NCBI GenBank assembly: GCA_016714815.1
Contig: JADKBZ010000001.1
Span: 310,001-374,000 of the forward strand
From: Holophagales bacterium
GTDB lineage: Bacteria; Acidobacteriota; Thermoanaerobaculia; UBA5066
Length of the DNA: 64,000 nt
Direction of reading: 5' to 3'
In this document: positions 35,709 through 44,047 of the stretch, piece by piece
Layout of the letters: each line of letters begins with the position of its first letter
How positions within the stretch are numbered: the stretch's first letter is position 1
Notes under the pieces: model-generated
The model's input: only the letters and a program-made list of their open reading frames with translations
The model's database searches: none
Told to the model about the DNA's origin: nothing
Program-made: the position numbers and the translations under genes

Positions 35709-37142
35709 GTGGAGATCGCCCTCGTCCTCCTTCCCCTGGCGGGCGCCGTCGCCGCGGCCCTCGTCCCCTCGCAAAGGGTCCGTCCTCTCGTCGTCCCGGC
35801 CGTGGCGGTTCTCCACGCCGCGCTCTTCACCACGATCCTCGCCGGCGGCGTCAGCTCCGGCCGGGGCGTCTGGCTGAGGCTCGACCCGCTCGCCACCGTC
35901 ATCCTCGGGACGGTGACCGTTCTCTTCCTCCTCGTCGCCTTCTACGTGCCGGGGTACCTCGAGCTGCGTCCCGACCGCGACAACCGGATCTTCTGCGCGG
36001 TCCTTCTCTTCTTCCTGGCGATGACGTCCCTCCTCGCGCTCGCCCAGCACCTCGGGCTCCTCTGGGTCGCGATGGAGGCGACGACGCTCGCCACCGCGCC
36101 GCTCCTCTACTTCAACCGGACCGCCCGGTCGCTCGAGGCGACCTGGAAGTACCTGATGATCGGGTCGGTCGGCGTCGCCATCGCGCTCCTCGGCTCGCTC
36201 TTCCTGGCCTACTCCGCCCACCTCGGGGGGGGCGAGCCGTCGCTCCTCTTCGAGGATCTCCTCGCCGGGGCGGGCTCCTTCTCGCGGCCGTGGCTGCGCG
36301 CCGCGTTCGTCCTCCTCCTCGTCGGCTACGGGACGAAGATGGGGCTGGCGCCCCTTCACACCTGGAAGCCCGACGCCTACGGCGAGGCGCCGGGGCTCGT
36401 CGGCGCGCTCCTGGCCGGCGGGATGACGAACTGCGCGTTCCTCGCCCTCCTGCGCGTCTACCGCGTCGTGAACGCGGCGGGGGAGGGGGCCTTCGCCCGC
36501 GAGCTCCTCGTCTTCATGGGGCTCGCCTCGATCGGGCTCGCGGCCGTCTTCGTCGTGAGGCAGCGCGACATCAAGCGGATGCTGGCCTACTCGAGCGTCG
36601 AGCACGTCGGGATCCTCGTCCTCGGGATCGGCCTCGGCGGGATCGGCGTCTTCGGATCGCTCCTGCACGCGATCAACAACGGCCTGACGAAGGGGATCCT
36701 CTTCCTGGCGGCCGGGAACATCCACCGCGCCTACGGGAGCAAGAGCACCGACGAGATCTCGGGCGCCATCTCGCGCCTCCCGATCTCGGGGAGCCTCTTC
36801 CTCGTCGGCTTCTTCGCGATCACCGGCTCCCCGCCGTTCGGGCCGTTCGTCAGCGAGTTCACCATCGTGAACGCCGCGATCGGCGGAGGCCACCCGGTGG
36901 CGGGCACGCTCTTCCTCGTCCTCCTCGGCATCGTCTTCATCGGAATGGGCTCGACCGTCCTCTCCGCCGTCCAGGGCCGGCCGGGGACCGCCTCGGCGGG
37001 AACCCCGTACAAGGACGACGTGGCCCGGACGGCTCCCATCCTCGTGGCGGCGGCCCTCGTTCTCCTCCTCGGCCTCTACCTCCCCGCGCCGCTCGTGACC
37101 CTCCTCGAGAAGGCCTCGGCGGGCCTGGAGGCGCGGCCGTGA
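35709..37142 (+). CDS. hyfF: Ehr complex antiporter-like subunit HyfF
   Basis: A 477-residue NuoN/NuoM-like membrane protein, the third antiporter-type subunit of this cluster. It shows LLWVAMEATTLATAPLLYF (proton-path Glu), YGTKMGLAPLHTWKPDAYGEAP (Lys), and MLAYSSVEHVGILVLG. HyfF is normally the antiporter nearest the peripheral arm. Its last four bases (GTGA) overlap the start of the large subunit. Confidence 0.92.
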   Translation: MEIALVLLPLAGAVAAALVPSQRVRPLVVPAVAVLHAALFTTILAGGVSSGRGVWLRLDPLATVILGTVTVLFLLVAFYVPGYLELRPDRDNRIFCAVLLFFLAMTSLLALAQHLGLLWVAMEATTLATAPLLYFNRTARSLEATWKYLMIGSVGVAIALLGSLFLAYSAHLGGGEPSLLFEDLLAGAGSFSRPWLRAAFVLLLVGYGTKMGLAPLHTWKPDAYGEAPGLVGALLAGGMTNCAFLALLRVYRVVNAAGEGAFARELLVFMGLASIGLAAVFVVRQRDIKRMLAYSSVEHVGILVLGIGLGGIGVFGSLLHAINNGLTKGILFLAAGNIHRAYGSKSTDEISGAISRLPISGSLFLVGFFAITGSPPFGPFVSEFTIVNAAIGGGHPVAGTLFLVLLGIVFIGMGSTVLSAVQGRPGTASAGTPYKDDVARTAPILVAAALVLLLGLYLPAPLVTLLEKASAGLEARP

Positions 37143-38666
37143 AGGAAGGGCTCTTCACCCGCACGCGCAACGGGGCCGCGCTCCCGCTCGCCCGCATCCC
37201 CGTCCTCGACTTCGACACCTTCCGCGGAGCCCTCCTCGGCGAGCTCGCCGCGGGGCGCCGGCTCGTCGCGTTCTTCGCCGCGGCCAGAGGCGGGAGCCGC
37301 GGCGGCGCTCTGGGCCGTCATCGCCGACGACGGCCCCGGGGCGCTCGGCCTGGCCCGCTGCGTCCTCGCGGAGGACGGCTTCCCGTCGCTGACCCCGGCC
37401 GCCCCCCAGGCGCACCTCTTCGAGCGGGAGATGGCCGAGCAGCTCGGCCTGAGACCCCAGGGGCACCCGTGGCTCAAGCCGGTCCGGTACCGGGCCTCCT
37501 GGAGGCCGGGTCACGACGCCTGGGGACGGAAGGAGGGAGAGCCGATCCTCCCCGCCGTCGGAGACTTCTTCCGCGTCGAGGGGACCGAGGTCCACGAGGT
37601 GGCGGTCGGCCCGGTCCACGCGGGGGTCATCGAGCCGGGGCACTTCCGGTTCCAGTGTCACGGCGAGCGGGTCTTCCACCTCGAGATCGCCCTCGGCTTC
37701 CAGCACCGCGGCGTCGAGGAGTCGCTCCTCGGCGGGCCCCACCGGCAGACGACGGCCCGGATCGAGACGCTCGCGGGCGACACGACGATCGGCCACGCCA
37801 CCGCCTTCTCGCAGGCCGTCGAGGCGCTCTCGGGAGCCTCCGCCCCGCCGCGCGCGCAGGCGATCCGGGGAGTCGCCCTCGAGCTGGAGCGCCTCGCGAA
37901 CCACACGGGAGACCTCGGGGCGCTGGCGGGCGACGTCGGCTTCCTCCCGACCGCCTCCTTCTGCGGGAGGCTCCGCGGAGACTTCCTCAACCTGACCGCG
38001 CTCCTCTGTGGCAACCGCTTCGGCAGGGGGCTCGTCCGTCCCGGCGGGACGCTCGTCGACCTCGACGACGCGCTCGTCGCCGAGCTCGGACGCCGGCTCG
38101 AGGAGGCGATGAAGGACCTGCGCGGCGCGGCCGGGCTCCTCTTCGGCGCGGCGACGGTCCTGGCGCGGTTCGAGGGGACGGGCCGCGTCGACCCGGCGAC
38201 CGCCGAGGCTCTCGGGCTCGTCGGGCCGGCCGCGCGGGCGTGCGGGGTCGACCAGGACGTGAGGCGCGACCACCCGACGGGAATCTGGCGTTTCGTCCAC
38301 GTGCCGGTGATGACGGCCTACGACGGCGACGTGAACGGGCGCGCCTTCGTGAGGTGGCTCGAGGCGCAGCGTTCGTACGACTTCGTGAAGGCGCAGCTCG
38401 CCACTCTCCCGAAGGGGGCCGTCCGGGCCGCCGCCAGGCCGATCCGTCCGGAGCACGTCGCCGTCTCCCTCGTCGAGGGGTGGCGCGGCGAGGTCTGTCA
38501 CGTCGCCGTCACCGACGCCGACGGGCGCTTTTCGCGCTACAAGGTCGTCGACCCGTCGTTCCACAACTGGATGGGCCTGGCGATGGCGCTGCGCAACGAG
38601 GAGATCTCCGACTTCCCGCTCTGCAACAAGAGCTTCAACCTTTCCTACTGCGGGCACGACCTGTGA
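37139..38666 (+). CDS. Ehr large subunit (HycE/HyfG-like) without NiFe ligands, frameshifted
   Basis: About 508 residues after correction. The N-terminal NuoC-like part starts at GTG 37139; the NuoD-like part contains PGHFRFQCHGERV, LGFQHRGVEE, and GDVGFLPTASF. In HycE the nickel site needs CxxC in DRVCGICG and in DPCYSC. Here the first aligned site reads ETLAGDTTIGH, with neither Cys, and the C-terminus is NKSFNLSYCGHDL, without a CxxC pair. This is the Ehr (hydrogenase-related) pattern, so hydrogen chemistry is unlikely. Frame shifts near 37280-37284 (GCGGCC); removing one G joins FFAAPEAGAAAALW. Confidence 0.85.
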
Positions 38667-38676
38667 GGAGCCGGCC

Positions 38677-39462
38677 ATGATGAAGACCCTCCTCGCGCGG
38701 ATCTCCCAGGGACACCGGACGACGCGGTACCCGGACGGTCCCGCTCCGGCACTTCCGCCCCGCTTCCGCGGCCTGCCGTCGATCGACGCCGCCCGCTGCC
38801 CTACCGGGTGCCGCGACTGCGCCGACGTCTGCCCCACCGAGGCGATCTCCTTCGCCGGGGGGAAGCCGGCGATCGACCTCGGCCGCTGCCTCTTCTGCCC
38901 CGAGTGCGAAGCGGCCTGCCCCGAGAAGGCGATCTCTTTCACCGGCGACCACCGCCTCGCGGTCCGAACGCGCGACGCGCTGCATCTCGAAGGCGCGGCG
39001 CTCCCGCTGGCGAAAGCGCTCGACGAGAAGCTCCTCTCCCTCTTCGGCCGGTCGCTCAAGCTGCGTCAGGTGAGCGCGGGGGGCTGCAACGCCTGCGAGG
39101 CCGACGTGAACGTCCTCTCGACGATCGGCTGGGACCTCGGCCGCTTCGGAATCCAGGTCGTCGCCTCGCCCCGGCACGCCGACGGGCTCCTGATCACCGG
39201 GCCCGTCACGAAGAACATGGAGCTCGCGCTCCGGAAGACGTGGGACGCCGTCCCGCCACCGAAGATCGTTCTCGCCGTCGGGGCCTGCGCGATCTCGGGG
39301 GGGCCTTACCACGACCGCCCCGAGCAGCTCGGGGGGGCCGCCGCCGTCGTCCCCGTCGACCTCTTCATCCCCGGCTGCCCGCCTCACCCGCTCACCATCC
39401 TGGACGGCCTCCTCCGCCTCCTCGGCCGGCTCGAGGACGAGGGGCGCGTTCCCTCCCGCTGA
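38677..39462 (+). CDS. Ehr ferredoxin-small-subunit fusion (HyfH-HyfI)
   Basis: A 261-residue fusion of two normally separate electron-transfer subunits. Residues ~40-90 hold two ferredoxin motifs: the first is unusual, CPTGCRDCADVCP (CxxxC spacing), the second canonical, CLFCPECEAACP. Residues ~115-250 are the NuoB/HycG-like small subunit with the proximal-cluster ligands in GCNACEAD, GACAISGG and PGCPPHP, all four present. Electrons could thus pass to the interface with the large subunit even though that subunit lacks nickel ligands. It starts 10 bases after the large subunit. Confidence 0.9.
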   Translation: MMKTLLARISQGHRTTRYPDGPAPALPPRFRGLPSIDAARCPTGCRDCADVCPTEAISFAGGKPAIDLGRCLFCPECEAACPEKAISFTGDHRLAVRTRDALHLEGAALPLAKALDEKLLSLFGRSLKLRQVSAGGCNACEADVNVLSTIGWDLGRFGIQVVASPRHADGLLITGPVTKNMELALRKTWDAVPPPKIVLAVGACAISGGPYHDRPEQLGGAAAVVPVDLFIPGCPPHPLTILDGLLRLLGRLEDEGRVPSR

Positions 39463-39478
39463 CGCGAGGACGATCCCG

Positions 39479-39841
39479 ATGCACGAGCTCTCCCTCGTCG
39501 CCGACATCTACCGCACCGCCCGCAAGGCGGTGGACGCCCACGGGCCTCACCGGATCGAGGTGGTGAGGATCGCCGTCGGCGAGCTCGCCGCGGTCGAGCC
39601 GGACCTTCTCTCCTTCGCGTGGGAAGCGGTGACGGCGGGAACGCCGGACGCCGGCTCGCGTCTCGACGTCGACTTCCGCCCGGCGAAACAGACCTGCGCC
39701 GCCTGCGGCGTCATCCCCGAGCGCGCCGCCGGCAGCTGGCTGCGCCTCTGCCCGCGCTGCCAGGGGCCTCTCGGGATCGAGGGGGGCGACGACCTCGACG
39801 TCCTGAACGTGACGTTCGAGGAGGAGGAGACCCCGGCCTGA
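39479..39841 (+). CDS. hypA: Hydrogenase nickel-insertion protein HypA
   Basis: A 120-residue protein of exact family length. It begins MHELSL, whose His2 and Glu3 help bind nickel, and carries the structural zinc site as CAACG and CPRCQ (residues ~77-100). HypA delivers nickel to hydrogenase large subunits. Its place directly after an Ehr operon whose large subunit has no nickel ligands is puzzling: it may serve a true hydrogenase elsewhere, or be a relic of the ancestral operon. It begins 16 bases after the small subunit gene. Confidence 0.93.
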   Translation: MHELSLVADIYRTARKAVDAHGPHRIEVVRIAVGELAAVEPDLLSFAWEAVTAGTPDAGSRLDVDFRPAKQTCAACGVIPERAAGSWLRLCPRCQGPLGIEGGDDLDVLNVTFEEEETPA

Positions 39842-39885
39842 CCCCCTGTCCGCGCCCGCCGGGACGGGAGAAGATCCGTCCCAAG

Positions 39886-40662
39886 GTGACCCCGCTCAGC
39901 GCCTACATCCTGACGTTCAACAGCGAGCCGCACCTCGCCGAGATCCTCGGCAAGCTCGCGGGGACGGCCGACGAGCTGCTCGTCGTCGACAGCGGGAGCA
40001 CGGACCGGACCCTCACCATCGCCCGGGAGCACGGCTGCCGGGTCGTCCACCGGCCGTTCACGGACTTCCGGGAGCAGCGGAGCTTCGCCCAGGCCGAGTG
40101 CGTCCACGACATGGTGCTCTTCGTCGATTCCGACGAGCTGCCGTCCGACGAGCTCGTCGAGGCGATCGCTTCGCTGAAGGCGCGCGGATTCGGCGAGGAC
40201 GCCTACGAGGTGCGCCGGGAGTGGTACGCCTTCGGCCGGAAGGTGAGCGCCGTCTACCCCGTCGTCAGCCCCGACTACCCGATTCGCATCCTCGACCGGA
40301 GAAAAGTCTCGTTCGACGAGCGAAGCCGGCGGGTGCACGAAACGCCCTTCGGCCATTCGTCCCTCGGGAGGATCGAGGCGGCGCTCCACCACCACACGTT
40401 CGGGTCGACAGAGGAGCTGGAGCGAAAGCTCGCGCACTACACGGACATCGCGGCCGCCGAGCTCTGCGAGCGCGGCGCGAACGGGGGCCCGATGAAAGAG
40501 CTGGCGAACCCGCCCGTCGCGTTCCTCCTGTGGTATTTCCTGAAGGGGGGCTGGCGCGACGGGGCCCTCGGGCTGAGGATGAGCCGCTACGCCTTCCGGT
40601 ACACCCGGCTGAAGTACCGGAAGGCGCGCCTCTTCAGCGAGGCCCGGGGTGGCGGGAGCTGA
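39886..40662 (+). CDS. Glycosyltransferase family 2 (WaaE-like)
   Basis: A 258-residue cytosolic GT-A enzyme. The nucleotide-binding start is AYILTFNSEPHLAEIL, then LLVVDSGSTDRT and the metal-binding FVDSDELP. The later FDERSRRVHE stretch and His-rich HHHTFGSTEEL match the WaaE/KdtX-like group that adds sugars to lipopolysaccharide core. The acceptor is unknown. Start is GTG 39886; the 44 bases after hypA hold no gene. Confidence 0.85.
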   Translation: MTPLSAYILTFNSEPHLAEILGKLAGTADELLVVDSGSTDRTLTIAREHGCRVVHRPFTDFREQRSFAQAECVHDMVLFVDSDELPSDELVEAIASLKARGFGEDAYEVRREWYAFGRKVSAVYPVVSPDYPIRILDRRKVSFDERSRRVHETPFGHSSLGRIEAALHHHTFGSTEELERKLAHYTDIAAAELCERGANGGPMKELANPPVAFLLWYFLKGGWRDGALGLRMSRYAFRYTRLKYRKARLFSEARGGGS

Positions 40663-40677
40663 CCCCCGGCCCGCCTC

Positions 40678-43136
40678 CTACTCGAACCACCCGTTCACGT
40701 CGAGGATGACGTCGACGGGGCCGGCCGAGTTGTTGAAGACCTTGAGGCTGCCGGCCGCCGAAAGGCCCAGGATCGCGTTGTTCGCGCGTGTCCGGCCCGC
40801 CGGGAAGCTGATGCTGCTGGTGATCGGCGCGCTCCCCAGGCCGGCCGGGTAGATCGTCAGGACCCCCGCCGCCGCGGGGCCGGTGACCGTGACGTTCGCG
40901 GAAAGGGCCACGGCCGTGCCGGGAACCGAGCAGCGCCCCGCGAGGGCCGGCGTTCGCGTCTCGCCTGCCGTGAACGTCGGGGCCCCGGCGTCGACACCGC
41001 CGGCGTTGCGGGTGTCGTAGAGCCGGCACGGGGCGAGCGTGTGGAACCGCAGGCCCGGCGCCGGGACTCCGGACGGCGTGATCACGAGGTGGTTCGTCGC
41101 GCCGGCCAGGTCGCGGTCGAGGGTGATCCAGAGCTCGCTCGCCGCCGGACGCAGCGAGGCGAAGTAGTCGACGTCCGCCACGAGGGGGACGCCGCCGAGC
41201 GCGACCGACGGGCTCGACGCGGTGTAGCCGCTCACGATGAGGAGGGGCTTTCTCAGGGTCCCCGAGCCGACTGCGACGTTGGCGTCGAGGGCGTTGGCGC
41301 TCGCGGCGAAGGCGAGCGCGCCGTAGACGTGGTCGTATCCCGCGGGCGCGTACGTGACGGTGTCGGCCCGGCCCGCTCCGGCGGGGCCGCTCGTGCGGAC
41401 GGAGCCGGTCGTCGCGCTCAGGGCGAGGGTCTGCACCGTCTCGACCTGCGTCACCTGCGCCTCCACGGGGGCGCCCGTGTGGGTGCCGAAGACCACGTAC
41501 GTCGAGTAGCTCTTCTTCGGCCAGCCCGAGGCGAAGGTGTCGGCGAGCGGCCCGCCGTAGCTGGCGCTGCCGTGAACGAGGTACTGGGTCTGGCCCAGGA
41601 ACCCGAAGTTCGCCCCCCACGCCAGGCGGCTGTTGTTCGTCGCGCTCCCGCCGGCCAGCGAGTAGTTGATCGACTGGTAGGGCCAGTTGAAGGCGCAGGG
41701 CATCAGGTGGTTCACGCCGCCGATCGCCACGGTGCAGGCGTTTCCCGCCGCACTCGTCGTGTTCCAGCGGCTCGTCCCCCAGTAGCCGCCGGCGTCCTGC
41801 TGGGCGATCGTCTGCGTCTGGACCGTGCCCATCGTCGCGTCGACGGCGGTCGTCCAGAGCTTCACGTAGGGAACCGTGTTCGGCGTGTTCCAGCTCCAGG
41901 CGCCGTTCAACGTGACCGGGTTCGTCGTCGAGGCGAACCTGTAGCGGTCCCCCAGCCGACGCCCGCCACCACGCTCTGCGCCGCCTCGCTCGCCGCCCCG
42001 TCGAAGAGGAGCTCTCCGTAGGGTCCGCGCGAATCGTCGTTCAGCGCGTTCGCCGGGACGCCCGAGAGGTCCCAGGTCATCGCCCAGAGGGGGTTGTCGC
42101 GGCCCGTCGAGACGACCCACTCGATCGTCACCGGCACGTTGTAGAGCGTGTTCGCCGGGTTGGCGGAGGTGGAGGAGTAGCGCGGGTAGAGCTGGGTGAA
42201 GCGGAAGACGGCGTGGTGCCGTCCTTCGAAGACACGCTGGAACGTGCCGGCGAAGGCGTAGCCGAGAGGCGAGTCGTCGGCGCCGATTCCGGTGCCGCCG
42301 TCGCCGCGGTGCGAGACGGTGTAGCCGAAGCCCCCTTCGCCCGCGTTCCCGGAGCTCGTCGGTCCGCAGACCCTCGTCGCGCCCCCCGCCAGCTGGTAGC
42401 GAAACTCCCGGAGCGCGCCGCCGTGGTTCGGGTAGCCCCCCGGCGCCGTCGGACCCTGAGGACCGTCGTTGTGCGCCAGGACCGCGACCCGCGGCTGGCC
42501 CGATCCGTCCTTCCAGGTGAAGCGGTCGCTCGTCATGGAGCGGACCGTCACATCGTGCTCGATCTGCAGGGCGGTCGCGGGAACGCCCGAGGGGGGGACG
42601 AGCGTCACGTCGTCGACGTAGAGGATCGGCTGCGCGGTCGCGACGCCTCCCTCCAGGTCGATCCGGTCGAACGCTCCGGAGTACGAGAGCGGCCCCGAGG
42701 CGAGGCCGACCGTCACCTCCCGCCAGGCTCCCGCCCCGATCGCCCCGCCGGTGACGTAGGTGTCGAGCGCCGCGCTCGCCTGGATGACTCCGCCGAGCTG
42801 CAGGACGACGAGGAGCTTCTGGCCGCCCGTCGCACCGCCGTGGACCCAGAAGTGGAGCGTCGGGTACTGCGCGACCGTGAAGCTGCCACCGGGATGCGCG
42901 AAGGAGATGGCGCTGGAGTAGCTGCTCTGGTCGAAGGAGATCGACTTCGTCCCGCCGTGGACCACGGCGGTGGCGGCGAAGACGGGCCCGCCGACGGCGG
43001 GATACGACCAGTTCTCGAAGCCGTTCTGCAGGGCGTCGTCGTAGACCGCCAGGCTCTGCGCCCGGGCCGGCGTGCCCGCGGCGAGCAGGAAGGGCAGGAA
43101 TGCACCCGCGAGCGAAGACCACGAAATACGGCTCAT
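40678..43136 (-). CDS. Large secreted protein with C-terminal DTR...DVNGWF domain, frameshifted
   Basis: About 819 residues after correction. It begins with a signal peptide (SSLAGAFLPFLLAAGTPARAQ). Residues ~30-200 look like a carbohydrate-binding-type beta sandwich (FENWSYPAVGGPVFAAT, YVDDVTLVPPSG). The middle resembles secreted beta-rich proteins with no family I can name. The last 120 residues (FHTLAPCRLYDTRN, GRCSVPGTAVALSANVTV, RTRANNAILGLS, DVILDVNGWF) form a repeated surface module often seen in acidobacterial and actinobacterial exported proteins. Frame breaks at the five C at 41949-41953; a sixth restores GVGWGDRYRF. Confidence 0.7.
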
Positions 43137-43272
43137 CCCTGCACCTCGTACGAGACGATCGGCGATACCGCGCACCCGGTCCTGTCCCGCGTTTCTGCGC
43201 GGAGCCTAGCAGGGAGACGATCCGGCAGCCCCAGGCCGCTGTAACGGGATGGAAAACCAGGCCCTCGTCGGG

Positions 43273-43650
43273 CTAGGTCGTCGCGAGCCGGAGGCCGTGC
43301 GGGACGAAGCGGGTGAAGTCCTCTTCGTTCGCCGTCGCGAGCGCGGCTCTCCCCCGGATCGCGACCGCGGCGATCATGCAGTCGACGAGCGATCCGCGGC
43401 GTCTTCCTGCCGCGTTGAAGAGAGCCGCCGCGAGCGCGGCGTCCTCTCTGCCGAACGGGACGAGCTCGCCCACGACGAGGAGGGCCAGGTCGGCCTGGCG
43501 TTTCGTCAGAGGACCGCAGAGAAGCTCGGTCCAGGCGAGGGCGCTCGCGCCGATCGGCAGACCGCGCCGGAGCCAGCCGCGCAGGGCGGCGTCCTCCGGG
43601 CTCCCCGGGAGAAGCGCCCGGATCAGGAAGCTCGTATCGAGGTGGATCAA
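43273..43650 (-). CDS. vapC: VapC-family PIN-domain toxin
   Basis: A 125-residue PIN nuclease with the catalytic acids in HLDTSFLI, ELLCGP (Glu), SLVDCMIAA (Asp) and LATANEEDF (Asp). VapC toxins cut specific RNAs, usually tRNA or rRNA. The start is TTG at 43650, overlapping the antitoxin's stop as TTGA; the family N-terminus begins exactly here, and longer readings enter antisense of vapB. Confidence 0.85.
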   Translation of the reverse strand: MIHLDTSFLIRALLPGSPEDAALRGWLRRGLPIGASALAWTELLCGPLTKRQADLALLVVGELVPFGREDAALAAALFNAAGRRRGSLVDCMIAAVAIRGRAALATANEEDFTRFVPHGLRLATT

Positions 43651-43931
43651 CGGGCGCTCTTCCCCGGACGCGCCGACGAGGCGCGCCGCTCCTTTCGCGC
43701 CTGGGCGGCCCAGGCCTTCGTCGCGGCCGGGGTCAGCGCCGTGCCGCGTTGAAGGGCGTCGAGCGCGGCCAGCGGCTCGCTGGGGCCTGCCGCCGGACCG
43801 GCCGCGGCTGCCCGGATTGCCCTCCGCAGCGCCTCGGACTTCGACACGCCCCAGTGCCGGGCGATCTCTTCGAGCCGGCAGATGGTGCCAGGGTCGAGGG
43901 AATACGTCGCCTTCACGGTCGCGGTTGCCAT
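43647..43931 (-). CDS. vapB: VapB-like ribbon-helix-helix antitoxin
   Basis: A 94-residue protein with a ribbon-helix-helix DNA-binding start (TATVKATYSLDPGTICRLEEI, GVSKSEALRRAIR) and a disordered C-terminal tail that would wrap the toxin. It overlaps vapC by four bases, the usual antitoxin-toxin arrangement, and an operator-like palindrome lies just upstream. Confidence 0.85.
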   Translation of the reverse strand: MATATVKATYSLDPGTICRLEEIARHWGVSKSEALRRAIRAAAAGPAAGPSEPLAALDALQRGTALTPAATKAWAAQARKERRASSARPGKSAR

Positions 43932-43934
43932 ATC

Positions 43935-43955
43935 GAAATAGTATGGCCATATTTC
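43935..43955. promoter_or_regulatory. Palindromic operator before vapB
   Basis: GAAATA at 43935-43940 and TATTTC at 43950-43955 flank a perfect 10-base palindrome TATGGCCATA at 43942-43951, ending four bases before the vapB start. It is AT-rich against a GC-rich background and is the expected place for autoregulation by the VapB-VapC complex. Confidence 0.6.
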
Positions 43956-44047
43956 AGGAGGCGCAACGCGCCGGGAGCGCCCCGCGCCGATCTCGAAACA
44001 CCTCCGCCACCCTTGACATTCCCGGGCCGAGCGGGTGTCCTCCGCCG

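Noticed and set aside
37139..38666. Calling the large subunit a functional NiFe hydrogenase
   Set aside because: Both CxxC ligand pairs are absent in the aligned positions, so only the hydrogenase-related name is supported.
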